A stretch of 64,000 bases of DNA from Ornithodoros turicata (lineage: Eukaryota > Arthropoda > Arachnida > Ixodida > Argasidae), in the NCBI RefSeq assembly GCF_037126465.1, contig NC_088201.1:135312052-135376051 (forward strand). Direction: 5' to 3'. The notes beneath the pieces were generated by a model that made no database searches, was not told where the DNA came from, and was given only the letters and a program-made list of their open reading frames with translations. The translations under genes and the position numbers were made by a program. Below, one piece after another: positions 1 to 10,204 of the stretch (positions within the stretch are counted from its first letter, which is position 1; every line of letters starts with the position of its first letter).

Positions 1-1400
1 AGTCTAACATGCTCGGCTATGAAATATAAGTAATTAAAGTAAGCGATTACGAATAGTTAGATTACATTAAATTACTTTAGAGTAATTAAGTAGTGTAGCT
101 AGATCATATGTGTAATCAGAAATTGTAGCTGTAATTTAGTTCCATTTTGTTTGTAACTTCTGCTCGAGGGATAGCTATTTTCCACCGTCTTTACATGAGT
201 TGATTTGAATTTCTCTTTGCAGAATTACCCTTTCGAAAATCGGTGGTTTTTGCTAATGCATCGATGCTTACGACTTCCCTTGTTGCTAATAGTCTCTACA
301 TAGTTTAAAATTAATTTAAAACATCGAATACTGAAACAAGGCATGAAAAGGCATGTGTACACCCAGCTCACATATTCAATAATATAAACTTTCAGTTACT
401 GATTTCATAAATTTGATGATGACATGCAACTGTAGCACTAGTGTTAACGCAACGAAGCAACAGTGGCGGCGTACAGATCAGAACGGGAAAGAGCGGGGAC
501 ATGGTTGTTAGTATGCGTCCCGGGCCTACTTCAGGGCGAACTATGTCAACATTCGTCTGGAAAGTCTGTAAAACCCAGGGAAATGTCAAACAGTAGAGCC
601 AGTGCAAGGATTTCAACCCGTGTCCCTACCGGCCCCGACATGGAAAGAGTTCAGTGGTCTACCATGTAGTAGTAATGCGCATTATGTATTCCCCATGTAA
701 GTTGCACTGTTCACAAACATTCTTGTCATCAAGCCTGTTACGCAGATCATATGTTATAGATCGATCATATGTTATATATTGTGTGTGGATCATGTAATAT
801 TTGGTCACTTTAATTACACACGACCTGGAGTAACTAAAAAAAACATAATTACATTTTTAATTTCCTACAACTTGGACTACTTTTCCAAGGACACGCATAT
901 ATTTTGTCCGCACGGGGGGTAGGGTCCTGTGGCTACCACGGGAAAACATCGCACGTCAAATTCACTTCTCCCTCGTTTATTGTTGTTGTTGTCCGCAGGT
1001 ATACGTGGGTATTTTCTAAGCCCATTGGTGGCGACGGCTAATGGTGAACAGGCAATTAATACAGCGATAGAGTGAGGCAGGACACTCAGGTCGGGAACCG
1101 CCGACATTCCGAACACAGATGACATCCGTTCGAAATGTCGCGGCTGCTGTCTGACGGTTCTGCTCCAATTAATCATTGCACATGATTCATTGATTAGGAG
1201 ATAAAACAAGCGCCCATGCCTGGGGATTGAACGAATGCAGCGACAGCTGTAGTTCGTATGCGCCGACTATGCGATTATGCATGAAGAGATGGTGTGCATG
1301 CGAGGGTGTGTGCCTGTGAATACCATATTTGCCGGCATTCTGAGATGACAGTCTGCAAGCGACGCTTTTGCAATCTGGGTCCCGGTCTTCAATTTTCACA
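1..1400. other. Intergenic or intronic stretch, no supported gene
   Basis: The first 120 bases are AT-rich with repeated ATTAC/GTAATTA words, and bases 740-800 hold short GATCATATGTTATA-type repeats. The reading frames here are short and show no domain motif or paired splice sites that I can recognise. I see no RNA gene. It is probably decayed repeat and spacer DNA. Confidence 0.5.
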
Positions 1401-1404
1401 TAGC

Positions 1405-1499
1405 GATTGTCATTATTATATTTATTTATTTATGTTGATACCTCAAATTACCCCAATAGGCCATTACATGAGGGGGGAGTTACAGGAAAAGAAGAACAA
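1405..1499 (-). mobile_element. 3' end of a non-LTR retrotransposon with AAAT-type tail
   Basis: Read on the minus strand, a short C-rich 3' UTR (CCTGTAACTCCCCCCTCATG, then a CCTATTGGGGTAA block) is followed by a tail of ATAAATAAATAA repeats at about 1414-1437. This layout, a G/C-block UTR ending in a short tetranucleotide tail, is typical of CR1/Jockey-like LINE 3' ends in arachnids. No coding part remains. The clade is an inference. Confidence 0.5.
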
Positions 1500-2200
1500 G
1501 ATAAACAATTAATATACACAACGTATATACTTACAGTGAGACATAATGGATATATGTAAAATAATGTGCATCAACAAATAAACAGTAACATAAATCTAAA
1601 AAAAAAGCAAAGGTTGGCGTTTGAAATTCACGTTGAAATGAAAAGTCACGTTCGCGCGCTCTAAAGTGGTTGGCTCGCGCAAGAGCTCTGGGGAATCACA
1701 AACCGAAGTGGTGCACTTAATGCACCTTATGGAATAACGACAAGTTGAAGATCGCGGCCCTGCATAATTCATCGCAGCGTGCTCACTTCGCCGTTTTCCG
1801 ACACGCAGCGAGATACATCTTTTACCGTCAGGAGTGAGGCCTTAACAGCAGTAGCTGTAAAATTTGGTCGCTTATTATGAAAAGTTTTATTATACGTACC
1901 TTGGAAATCATTATTATTCGTAAGAAAGATAACCCTTCCCCTCCCCCACATAAACGCTTGGTGATAAAATATCGAGCTGACATAAACGAAGCGATTCGAT
2001 AGCTTTTGACGACAAACATAATGCTTGTTCGTAAAGGTGTACATTATTTAAGGTAACAGAGTCTTGGGAAGTACCACTTACCCAGTACCCAGTAAGTGTA
2101 ATTGATAACACTTTTTCAGGGATGCAACTTTCATCGTGAACATCCGACAAGGGAAGAGGCGACTAGTTTCTGAAATTAAAGAGATAACCAGGCTATACTA
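1500..2200. other. Stretch without recognisable gene
   Basis: Nothing beyond short frames is visible. Overlapping minus-strand frames at 1769-2150 show no domain and no conserved repeat, so I treat them as chance openings. Confidence 0.5.
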
Positions 2201-2204
2201 AAGT

Positions 2205-2320
2205 AACAAAAACGCGTTGGTGCCGTGTGTAGCGTATAGGCCAGCTCGACTGGCAACAAGGGGTGAATAAAGGATGGCGGACTAGACTAAACCGCATAAA
2301 ATAACCCACCAAATAACGCA
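2205..2320 (+). repeat. 3' part of a Ty3/gypsy 5' LTR (R-U5)
   Basis: A polyadenylation-like GAATAAAGG at about 2263 is followed by a U5-like stretch ending in CA at 2319-2320. Directly after it comes TTGGCGACGAGG, then the gag ATG at 2333. LTR end, primer-binding region and short leader in this order are the normal 5' start of a Ty3/gypsy element. The 5' border of the LTR cannot be set because no second LTR copy is recognised in the window. Confidence 0.5.
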
Positions 2321-2332
2321 TTGGCGACGAGG

Positions 2333-2990
2333 ATGGCGCAGAATACCCCAGTACCCGCAGTAAGTGCTTTCACCATAACGGGAGGGAATGCAGCAGAATG
2401 ACGGAAGAGATGGACGCGAAGCTTCGAATACCACAAGCTATGCCTAAACGTGAGGGGCGACGCACGGAAAAGAGCTCTACTATTGCATACAGCGGGACCA
2501 GAAGTTGAACACGTCTTCGCAGACCTCGAAAACACAAGCGAGTCTCATGATACTACAGTGGCAAGCTTTGACGTGTATTTTGCGCCAAAAACCAACGCGT
2601 CGTGTGAGAGGCACGTGTAACGCAGAACAGAGCAATACGGGACATAATCAATCGGCACGTTTATTACTCGTCTCAGAAAACTAGCAACAACCATTATTTA
2701 AAGGAATGAGGGACCAGATGATTAGAGATCAAATCGTGAACAAATGCGGAAGTGCAAGACTGCTCCGCAGTCTTCTAGAGGAAGCGTAGCTGACACTTGA
2801 GAAGGCGACAGGCATAGCACGTTCCATGAAGGGAAGCGAAAAACAAGCAACGAAGAGCGCGAAGAAGGAATCCAACACCTCACCTGCGAAGGCAGTGAAC
2901 TACGCGAAAGGCAAACAGCCGACAGCGAAGAGAACGTATGGAAGAACAGACGGGAAAACAATCCCGAGTACAGTGCGACGTTTTGGTACT
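2333..2990 (+). pseudogene. Ty3/gypsy gag, decayed (element 1)
   Basis: The frame starts at the ATG directly after the leader and reads as a gypsy-type Gag capsid region: a block around DARKRALLLHTAGPEVEHVF, then YFAPK, then a DQIVNKCGSARLLRSLLEE-like block near 2730-2780. An in-frame TGA lies near 2399, further stops near 2618 and 2650, and there is a frameshift near 2700, so no functional Gag can be made. The zinc-knuckle part lies about 3 kb downstream (6.12-6.35 kb) because other elements were inserted between. Family assignment rests on motif resemblance; the clade is uncertain. Confidence 0.65.
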
Positions 2991-4320
2991 GGAAGCTGAA
3001 ATACAACGACAGCCGTCGTAGATGGGTTGAAATCCAGCGAACCGGTAGAGAAGTACGAAGTGAGTTGCCTGAGGACAGGAGCCGCCGATATTTTGAACAG
3101 AGCCTGTTCTTCTTCTGGGCACCATCCCCATCATTGGCATGGTATTTAAAGGGTTAGGTGTGACGTGTTAAAGGTTCATGCGAATTGTGGGTCAACAGCC
3201 CGCGGCGAAGAAAGGGTCTGTACGCGCTTCTACGGCCGGAGTGAATGGCGGAGTGTGGAGGGGACTATGTGAATGAAGTGATCTCGGCTCCAGACCGGTT
3301 ACCGAAATGAGAGGTTCACGAACACGGGTACGAAACGAGACAACAGGCGGGAATTGGAAAGCATTCCGAAAGATAAGGAGTTATTGGTTACATGGGGAAA
3401 ATTCCAGAGCGAGCAAAGCATTTTTTTAAATAAGATATACGTATATTCGTAATACAAAGTTGTGGCATGCAAAAAAGAAAGCAACAAGCAGTGGCCATGC
3501 AGAACATAACAGATGATAAAGGGGATAGAAGGGAAAAGGTCTGAGCATATTTTATCTGTGAAGTGTTTCTAGGGTGCCTTGTGATTTGTTGACACCGAAC
3601 AGGTGAAGAGCGTTGAACTTGTACATGAGATAAGAGTCCCTATCACGTCCGTCACGTGTGAATCTGAACCCGGTTTCTAGAATATATAGTTTAATGTTGG
3701 CAAAATTGTGACCAGGAATGTTCAAGGGGCAATAAACATGTGTACGAGGCGTAAAATCTTGTGTAAAATGTGTGAGGCGTAAAAAATGTGTACGAGGTGT
3801 AAAATCTTTGTCGCAAAAAAGTTAATAATGGCTCCAAACCGACTGAATATTCACTGCACTCTTTCGCCCTCATGCCCAGCCCTGCGATGTCCTGGCGACA
3901 AAAGCGACACGTCATTTTGACGTCGCGCATCATCAGCCATTTAGAATGCGGGACGCTTATACATTAATTTTGTTCTAATATCGAGAAGCGAGGTCAATTC
4001 TAAACATATTCCCACTTGTCAAATCCAAGATAGCCAGATCAAACTGTGCCCAAACCACTCAATATTCTATTTCACGTGCGCACTATGTTTTCAGTGCTGT
4101 ATTGCACCGCGAGGACACCGCGATGTTCCCGCAACCGGTTCCCTTGCGAGCTGCAGTTTTTGTCAGTGGGGTCCGTCATTGGCTAGGAGAGCGAAATCTC
4201 CCCCACCTCCAGCGCCTAGAATTCGGTGTTGCTATACGTTGGAGTATGGTGACGTGATCCGGTTCCAAGGATAAGGAGAGACTTACTTGGATTACGCTCT
4301 TTGAATGTCATTGTTTCGTG
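2990..4320. other. Mixed repeat DNA, probably Penelope-like 3' region
   Basis: There is no intact gene. A short tandem repeat with TGTGTACGAGGCGTAAAATC-type units lies at about 3737-3812. On the minus strand the stretch continues from the Penelope-like endonuclease and may be its 3' UTR/pLTR, because it contains a TATATATTCTAGAAACCGGG block and a GTGACGGACGTGATAGGGAC block. That link is inferred from position and from recall of Penelope-like elements in ticks. Confidence 0.35.
3737..3812. repeat. Short imperfect tandem repeat
   Basis: About three imperfect copies of a 20-30 base unit sharing GTGTACGAGGYGTAAAATCT. It lies in the presumed 3' region of the Penelope-like element. No coding meaning is evident. 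Confidence 0.55.
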
Positions 4321-4329
4321 ATAAAGACG

Positions 4330-5850
4330 CTCGCTAGAAGTACAAGAATTTCATATTTCGATATCGTGAGCTACGTTCTTTCATTGGGCATAATAATTGA
4401 AAAATGTTCGTCGACCTGTTTTGTGCCCCTTCAAAGTGTTCCGCGACTGCTTTGGGGAGTTTGTTGGACGTGTCGGTCCTGTGACCGGTAAGGCGGTTGT
4501 TCATTTGTTGGCCGGTTTCACAAATGTATTGCATAGAGCAGTCGCCGCATTCAGTGCAGTATATGACATTGGAGCTCGTGCCTGTGAATGCGTGGTTAAC
4601 GGGGTGAGTGTAATTGCACGCAGTGCTTTTGATGGAGTTAGCGTGTTGAACGTGCTTGCATGTTTTGCAGCGCGGGAGGTTGCAGGGACGTGTTCCAGTG
4701 TACTGGGTGTTCGTTTTGCTAATTTTGGCATTGACCAAGGAGTCTCTAGGTTTTTTGCGCGTCGGTATGGGGGGGGGGGGGGGTCACCTGTATTGGATGG
4801 GTGAATATATTGGTAAGTCGTCACTGATTTGCAGGAGGGGCTCGTGCTTCCGTAGAATGGCTTCGATGTTTGGAAGTGCGTTGGAATATCTTCTGATGTA
4901 GCTTATTTGTCACGCGTCAGGATTTTTTCGGTGATCCAGAACCTCGTTTCGATCGAGTGTGAGTGCCTTGCGACGGAATTCGGTTAGGAGAGGGGGGGAT
5001 ATGTTTATGGAGAAAAAAGCAAGGAAAGGTTAGGAGAGGGTCTATTGGGCAAGTGCGCTGCAGCGTTCGTCAAGCTTCTCAGCATAATCTGTGTCGTCTG
5101 AACAAATTCTGCGCAGTCTTATACTCTGCCCATTAGGAATTTCAACCTTACAGTGACGCGGGTGGTGACTCTTGAAGTGAAGGTATTGTTGTTTGTCATT
5201 TGGCCTTTTTTACAGGGTTGTGGTGAGGTTGCCGTTGTCTAATGATATTGTGGTGTCGAGAAAGTTGATTGAGTGAGTTGAGTGTTGTGACGTGAACTTT
5301 ATAGTGCTATGCGCAGTGTTCAGTAGATATATGAACCTTTGAAATTCATGTTCCCCGTGTTCCCCATATTATAAGTATATCATCGATGTATCGAAGGTAC
5401 ATAGTGGGTTTTAATGCGAGGGCGCTAAGGACTTTGTTTTCGACAACCGTCGTTATATGCATTGTGGGTAGACTTTGACAGGATTCTTTCTCTCTGTTCG
5501 CTCTGTGTGAGTTCTTAAGATACAATACGTTCATATTTCGAAATCACCTCTTACAAACACAATGCAACTCTAACCATGTTCACATATTTAGAGAGTTTTG
5601 CAATCTTTTCTCAACGATGTCGTATTGCAAGTACGCAAGGATGAGGGAGGCGCGGTGCAACCGTTCACCAGAGCAACCGTTAAATGCGCTTTGTGAGTGC
5701 GCGGTGCAACCGTTAAATGCGCTTTGTGATTGCTGTAGTACGTAGTCACGGGTATAATGGTGAGAGTGGTGTCCGCGTTTCGGGCCTGAACATAATCCAT
5801 AAAATTAAGCTCGTCCTGCATGTTGGTTGTGTGATTGAAGAGACAACACT
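4330..5850 (-). pseudogene. Penelope-like retroelement ORF (RT and GIY-YIG endonuclease), decayed
   Basis: Reading the minus strand, an RT catalytic block with RYIDDILIIW lies at about 5350-5400. Next is a frame with YLHFKSHHPRHCK and RLRRICSDD (about 5075-5190), a block typical of Penelope-like RT C-termini. Last comes a Cys-rich linker (RPCNLPRCKTCKHVQ) leading into a GIY-YIG-like endonuclease at about 4440-4700 (NVIYCTECGDCSMQYICETG). The family usually has YIGETG; here the Gly is Cys, so the nuclease motif is damaged. Frameshifts and stops separate the blocks. A G-run at 4770-4783 and a tiny LINE insertion at 4995-5027 also interrupt it. It sits antisense inside the + strand gypsy element 1. 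Confidence 0.7.
4995..5027 (-). mobile_element. 33-bp LINE 3'-end insertion with 13-bp target duplication
   Basis: GGTTAGGAGAGGG occurs at 4982-4994 and again at 5028-5040, flanking 33 bases that begin GGGGATATGTTTAT. This start matches the reverse complement of the poly(C)-ended 3' terminus of the LINE at 22.8-28.1 kb. It reads as an extremely 5'-truncated LINE insertion on the minus strand, inside the Penelope-like remnant. Confidence 0.65.
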
Positions 5851-5859
5851 AAAGTCCAT

Positions 5860-6112
5860 TTTTTCGCAACCAAGTGCGTCCACATTATCCCACCCTGAGC
5901 TGCCGGCTAAAGGTCTGGCGTCTTGCGCTTTCCACTCCCGCAGCCTCCATCACCACACTTTACGTGATACCCAAGGTCGCATCACGCCAACTTCACAGTG
6001 CGCTGCTTGCGTCATACACCGCGCCGCAATATCTGCGACGGATAGCGCACGCACGCCATCTGATGCTCAACTCCGCCAAAATAGCTGTCACTGAAAAAAA
6101 AAAAAAAAAAAA
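5860..6112 (+). mobile_element. Probable retroposed segment ending in an A18 run
   Basis: About 250 bases end in an A-run at 6094-6112. Immediately after the run the gypsy gag zinc-knuckle sequence resumes. A poly(A)-ended insert is the simplest reading. I do not recognise the body, and the left border and any target duplication were not resolved. Confidence 0.35.
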
Positions 6113-6114
6113 GA

Positions 6115-6345
6115 ACGCAGAGGAAAGGTTATTCACGCTCAGGTTAAAGAAAGGGCAATACCAATTGCTTCAGATGCGTAATATTTGGTCACACTGGGCA
6201 TTATTGCACAGTGACAATGAAGAAACACATGCAACAAATGCAGAGGACAAGGATAAGCGTGCCGCACAAAGATAATCTCGCTAAGATGCACCAAGAAAGC
6301 GTTGTCAGAAGCCACAGAATCCAAACGGGGTGAACATTAAAAAAA
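6115..6345 (+). pseudogene. Ty3/gypsy gag zinc-knuckle region, decayed (element 1)
   Basis: One frame reads CVIFGHTGHYC, which fits a CCHC knuckle with its second Cys lost. About 50 bases on, another frame reads TCNKCRGQG followed by a stop, the start of a second knuckle. Two closely spaced CCHC knuckles are normal for the nucleocapsid end of this gypsy type. Frameshifts and a 15-A run at 6338-6352 break it. It continues the gag at 2333-2990. Confidence 0.5.
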
Positions 6346-6363
6346 AAAAAAAACTTCGCAAGA

Positions 6364-7480
6364 TGTAAGACGCGTACAAGACGAATCAGATGGAGAGGAC
6401 AATCTTTTCTGCGTTGGAAGAAGCGGCAAAATTAATACCATCAAGCTTAATAATAGCGAGAGCCGAAGTTGCTTTTATTATGGAGTCAGGCCCGTCGGCG
6501 AGTACAGTGAGCAGTAAAGAATTGAAACGCTTACGACATTCTGGAATCAAGCTTGAGCCCTCTTCAAATATAATACTTTCGTATGGAAGGGCGTATATGG
6601 ACCAACTGCCGAGGCTTGGAGAATTTACGACTGACATTTGCATCTCGGAAGATAAAGGCTACGCTGGTTGTGATATCTGGAGGGTATTCATCTCCACACC
6701 TCCTGGGAAGAGAGACATCCAGTTTGTTAAAACTTCTATGCATGAGAGACACCGCTTACATAGTCGCCAGTACAGCTGAAGTGGACACAATTCTCCAAAG
6801 GCATATGAGACTGTCTTTAGTAGCATTGGAAAACAGAAGGACCTCAAAGTGAAATTACGCATCGACGAGAGTGTTCGACCAGAGGCACAGCCTGTGAGAT
6901 GAATTCTGTTTTATCTTACAAAGAAGGCTGAAAATGAAATAGCCAGACTTCTGGATTTCGACATAATCTAACCTGTGCAGGGACCAACGGCGCGGGTCTC
7001 CCCAATTGTGGCAGTTCCAAATGAAGACGACCAGGTTCGGCTATGCGTTGACATGCGCAAGGGTAACAAAGCTATTCAGAGACAACGGTTTGTGACCCCG
7101 ACAATCGACGAAATTATAGAACAAATGGCAGACGCGCAAGCTATATCGAAACTTGACCTCACTCTGGGACATCATAAAGTTTAACTGGAAGAAGACGCAC
7201 GACCTATTACCACGTTTGCTACACGTGAAGGTTTGTGTCGTTGCAAACGCTTACTTTGCGATGTATCATCAGCGGCAGAGCGATATCAGCTCACAATTCG
7301 GCAAGTAGTCAAGGAAGTGAAAAGGAGTGAAAAGCGTATCAGACGACATTATAGCCTATGGCGGTTCGCAACAGGAGCATAATGCGCAACTAGAAGAGGT
7401 ACTGAAAGCGCTCAAGGATGCCGGACTCCCATTAAACAAGAAGAAATGCCAATTTAGGGTCAACGAGAGATAAGCCTAAA
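6364..7480 (+). pseudogene. Ty3/gypsy protease and reverse transcriptase, decayed (element 1)
   Basis: The protease region reads MESGPSASTVSSKELKRL in place of a normal D(S/T)GAS active site, so the catalytic Asp is changed to Glu. It continues with YGRAYMDQLPRLGEFTTDI and, after a frameshift near 6640, HLLGRETSSLLKL. The RT part holds RLCVDMRKGNKAI, TPTIDEI and KLDLTLGHHKV (7020-7184), then a stop. Farther on, another frame has VSDDIIAYG (about 7340), the metal-binding box, and GLPLNKKKCQF. Many stops and shifts exclude function. It lies between the gag end (6.1-6.3 kb) and the integrase remnant (8.4 kb). Confidence 0.7.
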
Positions 7481-7837
7481 CGAATAGAAAGTTCGACCAA
7501 TGAAACAAGCTAGGGCCCCACAGAACGTTATTGGACTACGGAGTTCTCTGGGCGGGTTCTCTCTGGGGTTCTCTAACTCCTGTGCGAAATTCCTCCCACA
7601 CATGGCAACAGTGAGTGCTGCACTGAGAAAACTCCTAAAGAAACGACGCCGTAGCACTCGACAAACATCGCAGACCTGTTTTCGCGGCCCCTATCTTTAG
7701 AAGAGAAAGCAGGGCAAAAAGACAACGTTGCTGTAGCATATATTATTATGAAAGAACTGATGTTCTGAGGCTGGAACAACATAGAAGGGACAAATACATA
7801 CAAAGCCTCAATCCGCCTAAGAAATTAACGATGAAGG
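7481..7837. other. Spacer between gypsy RT and palindromic element
   Basis: No gene is visible. Bases 7745-7775 (GAAAGAACTGATGTTCTGAG and onward) are nearly repeated in inverted orientation at 8038-8068, inside the loop of the neighbouring palindrome. A related block lies at 43,925-43,975. This indicates a dispersed repeat. Confidence 0.4.
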
Positions 7838-7855
7838 ATGAAAGTCACTGAAAAG

Positions 7856-7931
7856 GTTAGCCAGCTGTAGGACTCGAACCCACATCTTCTGGATTGCCGG
7901 TCCAGGGGTCTACCAATCGAGCTAAGCTAAC
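7856..7931 (-). tRNA. tRNA-like sequence, left arm (probably not a functional gene)
   Basis: On the minus strand it has an A-box-like TTAGCTCGATTGGTAGA, a B-box-like GGGTTCGAGTCC, paired acceptor ends GTTAGCC/GGCTAAC and an anticodon arm around CTGGACCGGCAATCCAG. The seven-base loop is CCGGCAA, which places C at position 33 where real tRNAs almost always have U. The anticodon would be GGC (Ala). This argues for a tRNA-derived repeat rather than a working tRNA gene. Confidence 0.45.
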
Positions 7932-8225
7932 ACGCCTTCTCTGTCACTTCCAGGGTGCGTCATCTGAAGGGACAAACCAGCCACTCTCTCTCACTCATCC
8001 TCCTTTCACTCTTACGTTTTTGCGCACTCATACGACTCATCCAGCCTCAGAACATTAGTTCTTTCATGCTCATCAGTTGCCGCCTGCGTCGATACCGTCG
8101 TATGAATGCGTGTATGAGTGCGCAAAAATGTAAGAGTGAAAGGAGGATGAGTGAGAGAGAGTGGCTGGTTTGTCCCTTCAGATGACGCACCCTGGAAGTC
8201 ACTGAGAAGGCGTGTTAGCTTAGCT

Positions 8226-8279
8226 ACGTCTTGAACTGTAACAGTGTGAAATAAACCGTTCTTGAAAAAAAAAAAAAAA
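8226..8279 (+). mobile_element. 54-bp poly(A)-tailed retroinsertion with 14-bp target duplication
   Basis: GTGTTAGCTTAGCT is present at 8212-8225 and 8280-8293. Between the copies are about 40 bases with a polyadenylation-like AAATAAA followed by a run of As. This is a heavily 5'-truncated, LINE-mobilised transcript end that landed in the right tRNA-bearing arm after the palindrome had formed. Confidence 0.75.
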
Positions 8280-8281
8280 GT

Positions 8282-8357
8282 GTTAGCTTAGCTCAATTGG
8301 TAGAGCCCTGGACCGGCAATCCAGAAGATGTGGGTTCGAGTCCTACAGCTGGCTAAC
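8282..8357 (+). tRNA. tRNA-like sequence, right arm (probably not a functional gene)
   Basis: This is the mirror copy of the left-arm sequence: TTAGCTCAATTGGTAGA (A box), GGGTTCGAGTCC (B box), ends GTTAGC...GGCTAAC, and the same CCGGCAA anticodon loop with C at position 33. The two copies differ by only a few bases. The clear boxes suggest that pol III could recognise it. Whether it is expressed is unknown. Confidence 0.45.
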
Positions 8358-8398
8358 CTTTTCAGTGACTTTCATATTTCATCGATATATTATTATGT

Positions 8399-8800
8399 TT
8401 GTCGCAAGACATGCAGTCTAAGCCAGTTGCCCTGACTACCGAAGATATCCAGGTGGAAATTGAAAAAGACACCTAGGAGCAAGATGTCAATAAAGCACTA
8501 TGCAGTGGAAAATGGGGAACCAATATCGAAGAATACGAAACGGTTAAGCACATTAAGATTATATTACGGAATACAATGGTGTGGTGCTGCGATCGAGATG
8601 CATCATTATACCTCGGAGCCTAAAGGGTAAAACACTAGAATTCGCCCGTAAGGGTGATGGAGGCAACGTAAATCCGAAGTAGAAAATAAGACCTGGTGGC
8701 CAAACATCATGCAAGACATCGAAGAGCACATCAGAGGATGCTAGACATGTCATAGTTGGGGAACCGCCCTGCATTGCAACTCAGGCAAATACAGGGACAT
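8399..8800 (+). pseudogene. Ty3/gypsy integrase N-terminal region, decayed (element 1)
   Basis: The readable pieces are EATYKSE- and NKTWWPNIMQDIEEHIRGC-like blocks (about 8660-8745), the zinc-binding H2C2 part of a gypsy integrase with its WWP motif. Upstream lies ALCSGKWGTNIEEYE-like sequence with stops. The catalytic DDE core is not recognisable. It continues gypsy element 1 after the palindromic insertion. Confidence 0.6.
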
Positions 8801-9485
8801 AAGAACGAAACAGTTGCTGGTATGGCAATTTTTGTTATGTCATTTATTAGGGAGCTGTAATGAACCATTTTATCACTAGCTATTTACGAACGGAATCGCA
8901 GGGGACTAAAGAAAAGGGGAACTGACTAAGAGCTGAACCATGTGTTGCGCAGCGGCAAAGCACTTCGTGAAACGCTTCAGTGAATACCTAATATCTCTGA
9001 TCCACCGACGAGTTGGCCACTAAAGAGGCTATAGGAACTGCAGCAACAAATCATGGCTGTGAATGTTAACAAGAAACGAAACAAACAAAAACAAAAATTA
9101 TCCAGAAGCCATGCATCGCTGTCTATGCCATGCATCAAGTATAGCTATGCGTTGACAAGATGGCCTAAAGGCTCAGGAAATTGCCGCTATTGACAAATCC
9201 CGAGCGGGAAATTGCGTTTGTCATGGGTTGCCATTGCAAAACCCCGTCGATTTCCTCACCTACAGCCTCCCCAAGCAGGTCTCGAGCCCGAAGACTGCGT
9301 CAGGAGGACATCCGTATTTTGACGGAGAAGTTCCATCATTTTCCATCCTTTACGTGATTGACAGTTGAGGAATTCCATGCTATGTCTGAATAAGTAAATT
9401 AATCTAATGTAACTGACTAATCATTAATCAATGTAATAAGTAAGCCAAATTAAAAGGTCACCAAAATATGTTCTGATGTTGGTAG
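8801..9485. other. Stretch without recognisable gene
   Basis: Only short frames are present. It could be the decayed 3' part of gypsy element 1, but no DDE motif or LTR could be seen. Confidence 0.45.
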
Positions 9486-9491
9486 TTGGTA

Positions 9492-9937
9492 CAAGTTCAT
9501 ATCGGCTTGCTGCGGCAGTAGACGCGGACAAGGAGTAAGAACATATATGGGACAAACCGCCCGCAGCCTCTCAACTAAGCGAAGTTTATTCCAAGAGGAA
9601 GTATTTACAGATGTCACTCACTATCACTCATTTGTGACTTATCACTGATTAACCAGGAAAAGAAATCTCTTGACGGCGTACGAAACTTGACGAATCTTGG
9701 TGGACCCTCAAGGTCAGAAGTATGACTGCAACACTTTCTCAGCCACCACACGGTGAGTTTTTGAAATTCATGACGTGCACTGGGTCCTGATATACGCTAT
9801 GATGACGTACAAAGTTTTCTATAAATATTTCCTCTTTGAATAAACTTCACTTAGTTGTGAGTCTGCAGGCGGTTTGTCCCATTTATGTTCTAACTCCTTG
9901 TCTGCGTCTATTGCTGCAGCAAGCCGATATGAAAGTA
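9492..9937. mobile_element. Foldback element, arms about 109 bp
   Basis: The left arm 9492-9600 (CAAGTTCATATCGGCTTGCT...) is inverted at 9829-9937 (...AGCAAGCCGATATGAAAGT). Both arms share the blocks GGCGGTTTGTCCCAT and AATAAACTTC in the arm orientation. About 230 bases lie between. No coding sequence is seen. It is a nonautonomous palindromic element or an inverted pair of the same repeat. Confidence 0.65.
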
Positions 9938-10142
9938 TGTTCTACCTGGCGGGCCTCTTCCACAGAGAGAGCCCCGTCTTTTTTTTTTTTTTGCAAAAGT
10001 TTTGTTTTTAATGCATACAAATACGAAGGAACCTCACACACTCCAGTACAAAGTTTATAAATTTCCTGTGGTTTCAGTTGAATAAAATTTCCCTAGCATG
10101 ACTCGGTCACATCCACATTTTCATTATTAAGCATCATACCAA

Positions 10143-10163
10143 TTATGTGTGTGTGTGTGTGTG
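10143..10163. repeat. (TG)n microsatellite
   Basis: About ten uninterrupted TG units within an AT-rich stretch. Confidence 0.85.
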
Positions 10164-10204
10164 TTAATTATTAACTTTACAATGTTCCTGTCTTCTTCTT
10201 CAGC

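Larger units (their letters stand above)
7838..8375. mobile_element. Palindromic element with tRNA-like sequences in both arms
   Basis: The left arm (about 7838-8035) and right arm (about 8097-8375) are near-perfect inverted copies: GAAAGTCACTGAAAAGGTTA on the left mirrors TAACCTTTTCAGTGACTTTC on the right. Each arm contains a 76-nt tRNA-like sequence near its outer end, plus an inner part that includes GGATGAGTGAGAGAGAGTGG. The right arm is broken by a 54-bp poly(A) insertion. About 60 bases form the loop. It lies in the middle of gypsy element 1, between RT and integrase. Possible origins are inverted duplication of a tRNA-derived unit or a foldback transposon. No transposase is seen. Confidence 0.65.

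Noticed and set aside
4397..4804. 135-codon plus-strand frame
   Set aside because: Antisense to the Penelope-like endonuclease, which carries the recognisable motifs.
7856..8357. Two functional tRNA-Ala genes
   Set aside because: C at position 33 of the anticodon loop, and their location inside palindrome arms, argue for repeat-derived sequences.
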